From Zhongshania antarctica (lineage in GTDB: Bacteria; Pseudomonadota; Gammaproteobacteria; Pseudomonadales; Spongiibacteraceae): a stretch of 64,000 nt of DNA. The stretch covers positions 310,001-374,000 of the forward strand of contig NZ_JACHHW010000001.1 of NCBI RefSeq assembly GCF_014202945.1, read 5' to 3'. Below, piece after piece: positions 27,538-37,200 of the stretch (the stretch's first letter is position 1; the number at the start of each line of letters is the position of its first letter). The position numbers and the translations under genes were made by a program. Under the pieces are notes generated by a model. It was not told where the DNA came from and made no database searches. It worked only from the letters and a program-made list of their open reading frames with translations.

Positions 27538-27633
27538 AAGTGTGTGCACTTAAAAATGTCACACAATCATAAAGAGCCTGTCATTAGCCAAGACTATATT
27601 GGCTGACAACTGTTCATAACGGGGATGTAAAAA

Positions 27634-28428
27634 ATGAAAAAGACTCTATTAGCCAGCGCCATTGCGATTGTGGCAACCAGCCATGCCTATGCCGACTATC
27701 AATTTGAGCTTGGCGCTGTTTATGCTCAAGGAGAAGTTGCCGACACCGACTACGACGGTTTTGGTATCGGTGGTGAATTTCATTTCGACAAAGTAGATAC
27801 CAGCAAAGGCCCGCTGGCCGAAGCCAGTTTTCTCGACAAATCCTCTTCCCTAAGCTTTATCTTTGTGAGCCTAGAGCCCGATGTCGCAAACGCTGACGAA
27901 GAAGAAACGACTAATATCGGCGGCCGCTTTGTTACCGCAACCAACATCATTATCGAAGCCGACTGGACAACAGAAGACGATGGTAATTCAGACACCGACA
28001 CGATCCGCGTTGGTGTGGGTACCTACTTAAATGACAATACAGATGTCGTTGTAAGCTACACCACTGAAGATGACAACAACGCCGACGTAGATTACCTCGA
28101 CGTTACCTTCCACGGTGTAAACCCGCTGAACCAAAGCGCGTCAGTTGCTTTTGACGTGGCGGTTGGCTATATCGACACTGACGACGACAGCGGCTACCAA
28201 ATTGCGGTAGGTGGTACTTATTACTTCAACACCATGTTCGGTATTGGATTGAACGCAGGCATTACTGACGTCGGTGATGTATCTAGCGACACAGTTGGTA
28301 TTGATGCGAGCTTCTTCCCTAGTGAACAAGTTGAGCTTACCCTGTCGATCTTTGACTCAAGCACCGAGTTTAATAATATTGACGTGGATTCAGACGGCAT
28401 CATGTTTGGCGCCGCTATGCGCTTCTAA
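27634..28428 (+). CDS. Porin-like outer-membrane beta-barrel protein
   Basis: 264 residues with a clear signal peptide (MKKTLLASAIAIVATSHAYA). The mature protein alternates hydrophobic and polar residues, is rich in Asp, Gly and Thr, and ends in Phe (GIMFGAAMRF), the classic outer-membrane barrel terminus. Glycine-rich strands such as YQIAVGGTYYFNTMFGIGLN support about 12 strands. It resembles the putative porins of Pseudomonas-like bacteria. The acidic loops suggest low-specificity or cation interactions. GGGGAT lies before the ATG. Preceded by a strong inverted repeat and followed by a terminator, it is a single-gene unit. Confidence 0.72.
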   Translation: MKKTLLASAIAIVATSHAYADYQFELGAVYAQGEVADTDYDGFGIGGEFHFDKVDTSKGPLAEASFLDKSSSLSFIFVSLEPDVANADEEETTNIGGRFVTATNIIIEADWTTEDDGNSDTDTIRVGVGTYLNDNTDVVVSYTTEDDNNADVDYLDVTFHGVNPLNQSASVAFDVAVGYIDTDDDSGYQIAVGGTYYFNTMFGIGLNAGITDVGDVSSDTVGIDASFFPSEQVELTLSIFDSSTEFNNIDVDSDGIMFGAAMRF

Positions 28429-28453
28429 ATTAAAATCACTTGTCACTACCCTT

Positions 28454-28483
28454 AAAACCGCCGCTAAACCGGCGGTTTTTTTA
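28454..28483. terminator. Bidirectional terminator between porin gene and hrpB
   Basis: Stem AAAACCGCCG/CGGCGGTTTT with a 6-base loop followed by a T-run on the plus strand; A residues before it give a U-run on the minus strand too. Located between two convergent genes. Confidence 0.85.
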
Positions 28484-28485
28484 TA

Positions 28486-31020
28486 TCAGGTCCCGCGCGG
28501 TTTAAGTCGCGCAGTGGGCAGGCTTTCTAAAGGATTTTCTGGCCAGGGGTGCTTGGGATACCGGCCCTTCATTTCTTTTTTTACATCGTGATAACTGCCC
28601 TGCCAAAAGCCCGCCAAATCTTGCGTTACTTGTAGGGGGCGCCGCGCTGGCGACAGCAGATGCAAGAGCAAGGGCTGACGTCCATTGCCCACGGCGGGGT
28701 TCACCGTGCAACCGAACATTTCTTGCAGTTTTACCGCCAGTACCGGCGGCGTTTGGCTGTAATCAATTTTGATATGTGAACCCGATGGCACCGCAAAGCG
28801 CTCGGGAAACAACGCATCCAAGGCTTGGCGTTGGGGCCAGTCTAGGCTTGCAGCGAGAATATCGCCCAAATTTAAACGCTTAAAATCGTGCAATGAATTG
28901 ACGCCATCCAAATACGGTGCCAGCCATTCTGCAAGCGTATTCATTAGCGCTTCATCACTTAAGTCGGGCCAGTTGCCGGGCTGACAATCCAATTTAGCGG
29001 CCAGCATTAGCCTCGCCCGCCATTGGACTAGTGACTCCGGCCAATCAAATACCGACAAACCCCGGCGCTGTACGAAAGCAAGCAAGGCGGTAATCTTTTG
29101 CTCGGCAGAAATCGTATTCAAAATCTGCCGCCGCCATACCAAGCTACCAACGAGGTCACTACGTTCGGCAATAAAGCGGCCTTTGTCGTCGTTCCAATCC
29201 GCTTGCTCTAACGTTTTTACCTGGTTCGCCAACAGCCCGCCAAAATGCGCAGGATTCAGCGGCGACGCGAGTTGAATAAAATCGCTACGCGCGCCCGCCG
29301 TGCCCCCCAAGCTCGCCACGACCAACCAAGGCGACGCATTCAAGGCATCGGCCTCGTTCAAGCTCGCGGCGCGACCATTGCTCAGCACATAATCGCGGCC
29401 ACGCTCGCGACGCTGTTTGGCAATACGATCTGGATAGGCATAAGCCAGTAATACGCCAGCATCAATATCCGTAGCACTGCCCTTGATGTCGGCACTTTGC
29501 GCTAAGATTCGCATGTATTGCTGCTGTTGTTTTTTCAGGCGAGCAACAATACCTTGTTGCTGACGATCCGCACGCTGCTCCCCAAGTAGCACGGCAAGCC
29601 GTGATTGAATGTCGGCACTGTCGCGGGGGCCAAAATCTCGCTCACTGAGCAGCGCAGCAATTGCACAGGCTAGCGGCGCGGCACCAAATTCACCGCCCTT
29701 TAACAACATATGTGCTAAACGAGGGTGTACCGGCAAGCTCGCCATCGCTTCGCCATGCGCGGTGATTTGCAGGCGATTATCATCGCGACACAGCGCGCCT
29801 AGGGCCAACAGTAAATCCAGCGCCTGCTGAAAAGCCGCGTCTGGCGGCGAGTCTAACCACATTAATTGACCCGGGTCAGTAACACCCCAACGCAGTAGCT
29901 GCAGCGCAAAGGCGCTTAGATCCGCCTGTAAAATTTCTGGCTCATTGTAAGCCGCCAGTTCGGCTTGCTGCGACTCACTCCACAAGCGGTAACACACGCC
30001 CTCACTTAAACGGCCCGCCCGCCCAGCGCGTTGCTGAGACGATGCCTTGGACAAACGTTTGGTGGTGAGGCGAGTCATACCCGTGCGCGGATCAAAGGCG
30101 GGCAGCCGCGCTAAGCCGCTGTCCACCACCACGCGTATGCCCTCAATGGTCAAACTACTCTCGGCAATGCTAGTTGCCAACACCACTTTGCGCTGGCCTA
30201 GCGGCGCTGGTGCGATCGCCAAGCGCTGCTCAAGCAGACTTAAATCACCATACAGCGGCGCAATAATCACATCTTTAGCAACGCTATTTGCCAAGCTCAT
30301 CGCACAGCGGCGAATCTCGCCCTGCCCCGGCAAAAAGACAAGGATACTGCCCGTCTCGTCTCGCAAGGCGTCTTGCACAACCGCGCAAACACGGTCAACA
30401 GTGTTTTGCTCATGACGGTAGGCATTGCCATAGCGCAGACTCACCGGATACTGGCGTCCCTCGCTGCGTAACACCGTGGCCTGAGCCGCATCATCGCGAT
30501 TAAATAAATCGGCAATACGCTGGCCATCCAGTGTCGCTGACATCAATAGCACTTTAAGTGGCGCGTCCCGCAGCTCGCCAAACAAGCTTCGCCCCTCAAG
30601 GGTGAGCGCGAGCCCCAAATCTGCGTCAAGACTGCGCTCGTGGAATTCGTCAAAAATAACGAGGCCGATACCCGCCAATGAGGGGTCGTCGTGCAACATC
30701 CGTGTCAGCACGCCCTCAGTGACCACTTCAATACGCGTTTGCTTGCTTACTGCGCTGTCCATTCGCATGCGGTAGCCGACGGTTTGCCCCGCTGTTTCTC
30801 CGATCACCTCGGCCATGCGTTCAGCGGCGGCTCGCGCGGCAATACGGCGGGGCTCCAGCATTAAAATACGCTGTCCCGCCAACCACGGCTCATCTAGCAA
30901 AGCCAAGGGCACCCGCGTGGTTTTACCGGCGCCGGGCGGTGCTTCCAGAACCAATTCGTGGCGATTTGCCAGGGCTAGACGAATATCGGGGATTAAGCAT
31001 TCGATGGGTAGGTCAGCCAT
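28486..31020 (-). CDS. hrpB: ATP-dependent helicase HrpB
   Basis: Start placed at 31020 (MADLPIECLIPDI), just before the Walker A region; the frame extends 39 codons further without family similarity. 844 residues. DEAH-box features: Walker A VLEAPPGAGKTTRVPLALL, the DEFH motif in LVIFDEFHERSLDADLGLAL, SAT in LLMSATLDG, and the QRAGRAGR motif in SSQQRAGRAGRLSEGVCYRLW. The C-terminal ~120 residues match the HrpB-specific domain. It belongs to the DExH family related to HrpA; its precise RNA role is unknown. Confidence 0.94.
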   Translation of the reverse strand: MADLPIECLIPDIRLALANRHELVLEAPPGAGKTTRVPLALLDEPWLAGQRILMLEPRRIAARAAAERMAEVIGETAGQTVGYRMRMDSAVSKQTRIEVVTEGVLTRMLHDDPSLAGIGLVIFDEFHERSLDADLGLALTLEGRSLFGELRDAPLKVLLMSATLDGQRIADLFNRDDAAQATVLRSEGRQYPVSLRYGNAYRHEQNTVDRVCAVVQDALRDETGSILVFLPGQGEIRRCAMSLANSVAKDVIIAPLYGDLSLLEQRLAIAPAPLGQRKVVLATSIAESSLTIEGIRVVVDSGLARLPAFDPRTGMTRLTTKRLSKASSQQRAGRAGRLSEGVCYRLWSESQQAELAAYNEPEILQADLSAFALQLLRWGVTDPGQLMWLDSPPDAAFQQALDLLLALGALCRDDNRLQITAHGEAMASLPVHPRLAHMLLKGGEFGAAPLACAIAALLSERDFGPRDSADIQSRLAVLLGEQRADRQQQGIVARLKKQQQQYMRILAQSADIKGSATDIDAGVLLAYAYPDRIAKQRRERGRDYVLSNGRAASLNEADALNASPWLVVASLGGTAGARSDFIQLASPLNPAHFGGLLANQVKTLEQADWNDDKGRFIAERSDLVGSLVWRRQILNTISAEQKITALLAFVQRRGLSVFDWPESLVQWRARLMLAAKLDCQPGNWPDLSDEALMNTLAEWLAPYLDGVNSLHDFKRLNLGDILAASLDWPQRQALDALFPERFAVPSGSHIKIDYSQTPPVLAVKLQEMFGCTVNPAVGNGRQPLLLHLLSPARRPLQVTQDLAGFWQGSYHDVKKEMKGRYPKHPWPENPLESLPTARLKPRGT

Positions 31021-31130
31021 GTGCGGCTTAGACTCCAAGCTGGAATTACAGGTTTTTCTGGATTGGCAGTATAAAGCAGTTTGCCACGATTGACGGATGG
31101 TGGGAGACGCAAATAAAAAAGCTTCGGCTT

Positions 31131-31844
31131 CTAGCACCCCGCCAACTTAGCGACCTCAGTTTGGCTTAGATCTCGACTCTCGCCGGGCGCCAAACTCACA
31201 TCCAAATCTAGACTACCAATGCGGTGGCGATGCAGTGTTAAAACCTCATTTTGAAAACGACCAAACATGCGTTTGATTTGATGATAGCGGCCTTCGCATA
31301 AGCTGACCTCCGCCACATAGTCAGACACAATCGATAACTGCGCGGGGCGAGTGGTGATGTCCTCATACTCAAAATACATACCCGCCGCAAAGGCCGCCAC
31401 ATAATCAGTGTTTAAGGGCTGGGCAACCGTCACGGTATATACCTTTGCTATTTGACGCTCCGGCAAGCTTAGCTGCCTAGACCAGTCTCCATCATTACTC
31501 AACAACAGCAAGCCCGTGGAATTGAAGTCTAGACGGCCGGCAATATGCAGTTGCTCCCGGTCATCACGCTGCAGGATATCAATAACGGTAGTATGTTCTG
31601 CATCTTTTGTCGCGCTGACCACCGCTGCGGGCTTATTGAGCATGACATACAAAGCTTGCTGCGCTTGGAGGCTACGACCGTCGAAAGTAACATGGGAAAA
31701 CTGGTCAATTTGCTGCGCAATATCCCTCGCCACATGGCCGTCTACCAGCACTCTTCCCTGCGCGAGAATCGACCTAACATCGCCGCGTTTAATACCAACC
31801 TGGCGGCTAATAAAGCGGTCTAGTCTTGACTTAGAGGAGGACAA
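31131..31844 (-). CDS. rsuA: 16S rRNA pseudouridine516 synthase RsuA-like
   Basis: 237 residues with an N-terminal S4 RNA-binding domain (LDRFISRQVGIKRGDVRSIL) and the RsuA/RluB/E/F catalytic domain. The catalytic Asp is in AGRLDFNSTGLLLLSNDG; later motifs are KVYTVTV and EGRYHQIKRMFGRF. Length fits RsuA, which modifies U516 of 16S rRNA, better than RluB or RluF. It precedes hrpB on the same strand with a 110-base gap. Confidence 0.85.
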   Translation of the reverse strand: MSSSKSRLDRFISRQVGIKRGDVRSILAQGRVLVDGHVARDIAQQIDQFSHVTFDGRSLQAQQALYVMLNKPAAVVSATKDAEHTTVIDILQRDDREQLHIAGRLDFNSTGLLLLSNDGDWSRQLSLPERQIAKVYTVTVAQPLNTDYVAAFAAGMYFEYEDITTRPAQLSIVSDYVAEVSLCEGRYHQIKRMFGRFQNEVLTLHRHRIGSLDLDVSLAPGESRDLSQTEVAKLAGC

Positions 31845-31856
31845 ATGACGACCGGT

Positions 31857-32402
31857 TTAGTTTTCTTCAATTGATTTTGGGTGCTTTACATAAAGTAAGC
31901 TGCCAGTGTCAAAACCCAGTGATCGCGCTTGATTCACAAAGCGACTAATCACCTCGTCACTCACCACCGGCGTTCTGGCCAAGAGCCAGAGATAGGATTT
32001 GTTATAACCGCTAACAAACGCCGTTTCATAACGCGCTTTGTCTGCAGCAAGCCCGAGATCAAAGACCACATACGATGAGTAGAACGGGCCAAAAAATGAT
32101 ACTTTTAAATGAGCTGTCGATTCATCATCAATAAAGTAGGCCCGACCTTCTGCCTCACGCCATTCGCCATCCGCTGCCGAATAGCCACGATTAACAACGC
32201 GAATGCCGCCATCATCGCGCAAACTATAGTCCGCCGTCACCTGACTCAAGCCGGCCTCAAAGCGCTGATCTAAACGGGCTATTTCATACCATTTACCGAG
32301 ATATTTGTCTTTATCAAAGTCGTACACCGGCGTCACGCCACTCGGCAATTTTGTGCAAGCCGCCAATAAAACCAATACAGCTAGGCAAATAAATTTAGGC
32401 AT
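31857..32402 (-). CDS. blc: Outer-membrane lipocalin Blc
   Basis: Start at 32402, where GGGGGAG lies upstream; the frame continues 24 codons upstream without support. 181 residues. The lipoprotein signal ends in the lipobox LLAAC, so Cys would be lipidated. The lipocalin signature YLGKWYEIARLDQRFEAGL begins the fold, and SFFGPFYSSYVVFDLG and YLWLLARTPVVSDEV match Blc. It binds lysophospholipids or fatty acids at the outer membrane and is typically stress induced. Confidence 0.92.
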   Translation of the reverse strand: MPKFICLAVLVLLAACTKLPSGVTPVYDFDKDKYLGKWYEIARLDQRFEAGLSQVTADYSLRDDGGIRVVNRGYSAADGEWREAEGRAYFIDDESTAHLKVSFFGPFYSSYVVFDLGLAADKARYETAFVSGYNKSYLWLLARTPVVSDEVISRFVNQARSLGFDTGSLLYVKHPKSIEEN

Positions 32403-32543
32403 ACTCCCCCCCATCAACGCTATGTCCGAGGCACAGAATATCACAGAAAAAAAATCGGGCGGTGCTTTGCGCAATTACGCCCTAACACAGCCCGATTAGC
32501 AGCGCGATGCAATGCGCTGCGACGTCAAATAGGCGACCTACAA

Positions 32544-32759
32544 TTAGCTGTGGTCGTCTATTTCGTCTTGCACTTCTTCGACACCTTCGTTGTAAGCATC
32601 TTTGGTGTCTTCAACACCCTGATCGATACTTTCGCCCGCTTTCTCAGCAGGTCCCTTTTCACAAGCGCTAATCGCGAACATTGCGCTGGCCACAATAAAA
32701 AAGGCAACCAAAAGTTTGCTGCTTTGCGTCGATTTTAAATTTTCAAGTAATGCTTTCAT
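32544..32759 (-). CDS. Small acidic lipoprotein
   Basis: 71 residues. A membrane segment (LLVAFFIVASAMFAISAC) ends in a Cys that could serve as a lipobox, though the preceding residues (A-I-S-A-C) fit the consensus only moderately. The mature part is very acidic and helical (ESIDQGVEDTKDAYNEGVEE). It resembles small stress-associated exported proteins. GGAGAG precedes the ATG. Alternative: an entericidin-like peptide. Function unknown. Confidence 0.55.
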   Translation of the reverse strand: MKALLENLKSTQSSKLLVAFFIVASAMFAISACEKGPAEKAGESIDQGVEDTKDAYNEGVEEVQDEIDDHS

Positions 32760-33055
32760 GTTTGATACTCTCCATGAGTAGATTCAGTTTTAGGGATTTT
32801 CGTACTGAAAAAACTTACTTTTACTGAAATAAATATCACCTTATACGATTTTTTTCAGCCTGACATTCAACCTAGCAGGTCCCTATAAAGTAAGTTTGAA
32901 ATACAACACGCGATCACAAAATAGCTCGCCTAGAAATGTCTGCATTCGGAGTTTATGACCGCGCCACCCAGCGCTATGTTCCTGAGATAGGCCATTTTTT
33001 TCCGCAATCCGCATTAATACCAACACGCCTTATCGAATAAAATGGCCATTCATCC

Positions 33056-35128
33056 TCAGTTATCGCCAAACCGCATCTGCAAGGCCAGCTCAATGCCACG
33101 GCCTGCTTCGGGGGCGTAATCGCGAATAAATGAGCTCGCACTGCGAATGTCGTCGTCACCTAAATTCCGGCCTTTAAGCATTATCGTGTATTGCACGTCG
33201 GCAAGATCAAAGGCCCGCGACACGGTCATATCAATGCGTTTATAGCTCGCTGTAGGCAGCTCATTGGCCCCTGGCTTGGTCTGCGCTTGAGCGTAAACCA
33301 CACTTAAATCAGCCTGCCAGTTCTGTGCTTGCCAATTAAGGCGCACACCGTCATGTCCGGGCGGCAGACGAGGGGCGCTATCGCCGTTATCCAACTCACC
33401 TTTTATACGATCACCAAATAAGCTCAGGCTATAAGTCTGATTAGCACTACGGTAAAACGACCAATCAAGCTCATACTCAAGCCCTTGAAAGGTTGCATCT
33501 TGTTGCCGGTACGCGAGGACGTCTACGCCATCCACCTCGTTGCCCGTATTTTCTAAATAAATAAAATCATTAAATTGATTCGAAAATACGGCGATTTTAG
33601 CGCTGACCATCTCATACTCAGCGCGCAAGCTCAGGTCAATATTCTGCGCCTCTTCGCTGTCCAATTGCTCATCACCAAGTTCAATCGCGCCAGTGGCACC
33701 ATGCACAACGTAGCTGCCGGCGGCATTGCCGATATTTGAAAAACGCTCCTCTGCTGTCGGCGCCCGACGAGAGCTAGAAAGCGATAATGACGCCGTCCAG
33801 CTATCATTCAACTCATATAAGCCCGCAAGTGAAGCGCTGATGCTATCGGTATTGTGGTCTTTTATACTGTTCTGGTCTGCAGAAAGGCGATCCATATCCG
33901 CACGCAAGCCCGCCTCAAGCGACCAATTTTTAGCGTGATAGTCCTCTAGCCAAAATAAGCCCAGCTGGCGAGTGGTGTTTGCGGGTACAAAGGACTCTTC
34001 GCCGAGCGCCGAGAAATCAGCCTCCAACCACTGCGCACCAAATACACCATGCCAGTCACCACCCCAATAGCTAAACGTCTGATGCGCCAATTCCAGCCGT
34101 CCCGTCCACGCTTCTTTATTGAATGTAGTGCCAACGTCGCCGCTGGCTTCTATCTCCTGGTGTTGATAATCGCTATACGCCAGCCGCCAGCGCAGTAGTT
34201 CCAAAAAGCCATCAAAATGTTGATCACCGGCAAGATCCCAGCGCTTTTGACTTACCGCGAGATTGACACCCTCTTCAGCCTCTTCGTCTACTACTGCGCC
34301 CACGCCGTTTTCCTCATCATGGTGATGATACACGCCAGCGGGAATACCATAGACATTGTCTAGCTCGCTATAACTTAGCCCAAAGTAGCCATCTTCAAAA
34401 TGGTAGGCACTGCCTAATGTCGTGCGACGGGTGCGACCGTCGGCATTGGCAATAAAGCCCTCACTGCTTTCGTCGGTGTCCTCGATATTACGTGAATTAA
34501 CCGCTAAACCCGGAATCTCTGGGTAGCCCCAGTCGCGATACAGCGAGTCAATATGCACCGCCCAGTTGCCATCACCAGCATCGACCCGAAACATCCCACT
34601 GCGACCGTCATCGACACTGCTGTGACGCAGCTCTGCCGCGCCGTTCACACCCTCAATCGCCTTGCTGGGCACTCGGCCATCCAAGACATTAATGACCCCA
34701 CCAATTGCACCACCGCCATACAGCAAGGTCGCTGGGCCGCGCAGAATTTCAATACTCTCGGCCAATATTGGTTCGACGGATACAGCATGATCGGCGCTAT
34801 TGGACGACACGTCTAAGCTTGGCAAACTATTTTGCAGCACCTGCACTCGCGGCCCCTGCTGGCCCCGAATAACCGGCTGCCCTACTGCAGGCCCAAAGCT
34901 GGCACTGCTCAATCCCGGCGAATGATTTAGGGTTTCGCCAATCGTCGCTGCCGCCTGACGGCGCAACTCCTCGCCACTTAGCACAGTTAAAGGCAAGGCG
35001 GTCTGCGCTTCGTTTTTATGAATAGAGGTGGTCACCAAGACATGTTCCATATGGCGATTATCTTCTGCCAATATGTTTAGTGGCTGGACACAGACGCCCG
35101 CCAGAGCAATTTTCATTTTCCAGTTCAT
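33056..35128 (-). CDS. znuD: TonB-dependent receptor, ZnuD-type (zinc uptake)
   Basis: 690 residues. A signal peptide precedes the plug domain (LSGEELRRQAAATIGETLNH, PVIRGQQGPRVQVLQN, IEILRGPATLLYGGGAIGGV) and a 22-strand-type barrel that ends with aromatic-rich strands and the sequence LALQMRFGDN. A His-rich loop, GVYHHHDEENGVGAVVDEE, sits where ZnuD zinc receptors carry His/Asp metal-capture loops. ZnuD imports zinc across the outer membrane under zinc limitation and is normally Zur-controlled; no clear Zur box was found. A small histidine-containing exported protein is encoded 194 bases upstream on the same strand. Confidence 0.82.
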   Translation of the reverse strand: MNWKMKIALAGVCVQPLNILAEDNRHMEHVLVTTSIHKNEAQTALPLTVLSGEELRRQAAATIGETLNHSPGLSSASFGPAVGQPVIRGQQGPRVQVLQNSLPSLDVSSNSADHAVSVEPILAESIEILRGPATLLYGGGAIGGVINVLDGRVPSKAIEGVNGAAELRHSSVDDGRSGMFRVDAGDGNWAVHIDSLYRDWGYPEIPGLAVNSRNIEDTDESSEGFIANADGRTRRTTLGSAYHFEDGYFGLSYSELDNVYGIPAGVYHHHDEENGVGAVVDEEAEEGVNLAVSQKRWDLAGDQHFDGFLELLRWRLAYSDYQHQEIEASGDVGTTFNKEAWTGRLELAHQTFSYWGGDWHGVFGAQWLEADFSALGEESFVPANTTRQLGLFWLEDYHAKNWSLEAGLRADMDRLSADQNSIKDHNTDSISASLAGLYELNDSWTASLSLSSSRRAPTAEERFSNIGNAAGSYVVHGATGAIELGDEQLDSEEAQNIDLSLRAEYEMVSAKIAVFSNQFNDFIYLENTGNEVDGVDVLAYRQQDATFQGLEYELDWSFYRSANQTYSLSLFGDRIKGELDNGDSAPRLPPGHDGVRLNWQAQNWQADLSVVYAQAQTKPGANELPTASYKRIDMTVSRAFDLADVQYTIMLKGRNLGDDDIRSASSFIRDYAPEAGRGIELALQMRFGDN

Positions 35129-35322
35129 TGTGTGTTCCTAAGTACCTAAGGTCTTAAATGGCTATTTGCACAAGACTCAACAGCCTTACCCTGCAACATA
35201 GCGCCGCAAATTGTTCTGCAGAAAACATCCAACTTAAAACCGCCGCAACGACACGGGCACACCGCGCTGATTTTCAAGCGCAAGCGGCTTATGGTCCAAG
35301 CTAATGTTTCGCGTGATGCGAT

Positions 35323-35610
35323 TTAGACAAAAAATACCGGAGGTGCACGTGCGGGCGGACGCAGCACGATGCTTGCGCGAAAAACGCTGGGTAGCGCCAA
35401 GTCATGAGGGCTTGGCAGAGCCGCGGGAATATAGAGGCTAAAGGAGTCACTAGTAGCCGCAGCGCCACTGTAATGACAAACCGCACACTCACTGAGTGGG
35501 CTGTGCTCAGCCACATGAATATGATTACCTTGCAGCCATAGCGACCAACTGAGGCACAGTAATAACAGTGCCGCCAGTGATAGGCGTTTATGCTGAAGAC
35601 TAAGTTTCAT
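35323..35610 (-). CDS. Small exported His/Cys protein upstream of znuD (DUF2946-like)
   Basis: Start at the ATG at 35610 (a TTG at 35637 would add nine residues). 95 residues with an N-terminal membrane segment (LSLAALLLLCLSWSLWL) followed by a candidate metal-binding segment QGNHIHVAEHSPLSECAVCHY, with four His and two Cys. Small DUF2946-like proteins of this kind often accompany metal-receptor genes. The rest is Pro/Ala-rich and probably extended. Linked to znuD by position; metal binding is an inference from the residues. Confidence 0.6.
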   Translation of the reverse strand: MKLSLQHKRLSLAALLLLCLSWSLWLQGNHIHVAEHSPLSECAVCHYSGAAATSDSFSLYIPAALPSPHDLALPSVFRASIVLRPPARAPPVFFV

Positions 35611-35696
35611 GGAGGCCAGGCAATACTGCGTTAACAAGCGAGTGGCTATGCTAACGCAGTGCGGTGAGATTGAGCAAGGATTTGCGCGCTGACGAT

Positions 35697-36416
35697 TTAC
35701 GCGTCGAAATCGATACCCAAACGGCGACCAACTAACTCGTAGGATTCAACCACATTACCAAGGCCTTGGCGGAAGCGATCTTTGTCGAGTTTCTCGCGAG
35801 TGTCTTTGTCCCATAAGCGGCAGCCGTCTGGCGAGAATTCGTCGCCAAGATGGATTTCGCCATCGCTGAACACACCAAACTCCAGCTTGTAGTCAACCAG
35901 TAGCATACCAGCGTCGGCAAACATCTTTTGCAGTACGTCGTTAACTTTAAAGGTTAATTCCTTCATGCGATCGAGCTGAGCGTCGTTTGCCCAGCCAAAT
36001 GAGCGAATATGGTATTCGTTGATCATAGGGTCATGTAGGGCATCGTTCTTCAAGAACATTTCAAAAGTTGGCGGATTGAGTTCCAGACCTTCTTCTACAC
36101 CCAAACGCTTCACAATAGAGCCAGCAGCGATATTGCGTACAACACACTCTATGGGCAACATATCCAATTTTTTAACCAGCGCGTCATTATCTGACAGCAG
36201 CTTTTCAAAATGGGTTGGAATACCAGCCGCCTGCAAGGCGTTCATAATGAAGGCATTGAACTTATTGTTCACCATGCCTTTGCGATCCAGCTGCTCTACC
36301 CGCAGACCATCGAAGGCCGAGGTATCATTTCTGAAATTGAGGATATAACGGTCTGGATCATCAGTTTTGAATACTGACTTTGCCTTACCGGAATACAACT
36401 CTTCGCGTTTTTCCAT
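35697..36416 (-). CDS. purC: Phosphoribosylaminoimidazole-succinocarboxamide synthase
   Basis: 239 residues from the ATG at 36416 ([18 protein letters not shown]), the standard PurC opening; the frame extends six codons upstream. Family motifs present: [43 protein letters not shown] and [13 protein letters not shown], covering the ATP and aspartate sites. It makes SAICAR in purine synthesis. Last gene of the dapA-bamC-MBL-purC block, a gene order shared with Pseudomonas. Confidence 0.96.
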   Translation of the reverse strand: MEKREELYSGKAKSVFKTDDPDRYILNFRNDTSAFDGLRVEQLDRKGMVNNKFNAFIMNALQAAGIPTHFEKLLSDNDALVKKLDMLPIECVVRNIAAGSIVKRLGVEEGLELNPPTFEMFLKNDALHDPMINEYHIRSFGWANDAQLDRMKELTFKVNDVLQKMFADAGMLLVDYKLEFGVFSDGEIHLGDEFSPDGCRLWDKDTREKLDKDRFRQGLGNVVESYELVGRRLGIDFDA

Positions 36417-36441
36417 GGTTTGCCTCATTAGCACAAAAAGA

Positions 36442-37200
36442 TCACGCTATATCCAGCCAGTCGAAACCAGCCTCTTGGTCGGCAGACAGCAGCGCGTCAC
36501 TGTTTACCAACATCGGTTCAATCGCCATTCTCGCCAGCGCGGGCGTGTTGTTCTTTTCACTCAGGTGGGCAATGACCACGTGTTGAAGCCGGGCAACCTC
36601 GGCGTCTTCTAGCAAACTCGCGGCCTGCTGATTGTTCAAATGGCCCCAATCACCGCCAACCCGCTGCTTTAAGGAATAGGGATAAGGACCATTGGCCAAC
36701 ATAGTCACGTCGTGGTTACACTCAAGTAAAAGCGCATCACAGCGTTGATAGTGCTCTCTAACGACGGGCGTAATACTACCTAAATCCGTGAGCAGCCCAA
36801 ACGTTTTTTTTCGGTAACTGAACACAAATTGACAGGGTTCACGAGCATCGTGGGGAACCGCAACAGGCATCACTGAGATTCCACCAATGTCGATTGCCGC
36901 GCCCAACTCCAAATGCCGCCAGTGGTGCGAAAGCCGCAACTGGCCATGCTCACCCGTGCCGTAACTGCAATACACCGGCACCTTGTATTTACGCGCCAGC
37001 GGCAACACCCCTTTGATGTGGTCGCTGTGTTCATGCGTAACGAGAATAGCGGTCAAGTCACTTGGCGCGCGCCCCAGCCTCGCCATACGCCGCTCGGTTT
37101 CCTTAATGCTGAAACCGCAATCGATCAGGATACAGCTTTGCTCGGTTTCAAGCAGGGTAGCGTTTCCTTTACTGCCACTACCCAGAGATGCGAAGCGCAC
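36442..37200 (-). CDS. MBL-fold metallo-hydrolase (YycJ-like)
   Basis: 252 residues. It opens [18 protein letters not shown] and has the metal motif [12 protein letters not shown], a later Asp in LLTDLGS, and terminal histidines in [12 protein letters not shown]. This matches the YycJ/WalJ-like branch of small-molecule or nucleic-acid phosphodiesterases that sits between bamC and purC in many gammaproteobacteria. Its start overlaps the bamC stop at 37200. Substrate unknown. Confidence 0.85.
   Translation of the reverse strand: MRFASLGSGSKGNATLLETEQSCILIDCGFSIKETERRMARLGRAPSDLTAILVTHEHSDHIKGVLPLARKYKVPVYCSYGTGEHGQLRLSHHWRHLELGAAIDIGGISVMPVAVPHDAREPCQFVFSYRKKTFGLLTDLGSITPVVREHYQRCDALLLECNHDVTMLANGPYPYSLKQRVGGDWGHLNNQQAASLLEDAEVARLQHVVIAHLSEKNNTPALARMAIEPMLVNSDALLSADQEAGFDWLDIA

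Noticed and set aside
35130-35322. Search for a Zur box before znuD
   Set aside because: No convincing GTTATA-type palindrome was found; zinc control stays an expectation from the family.
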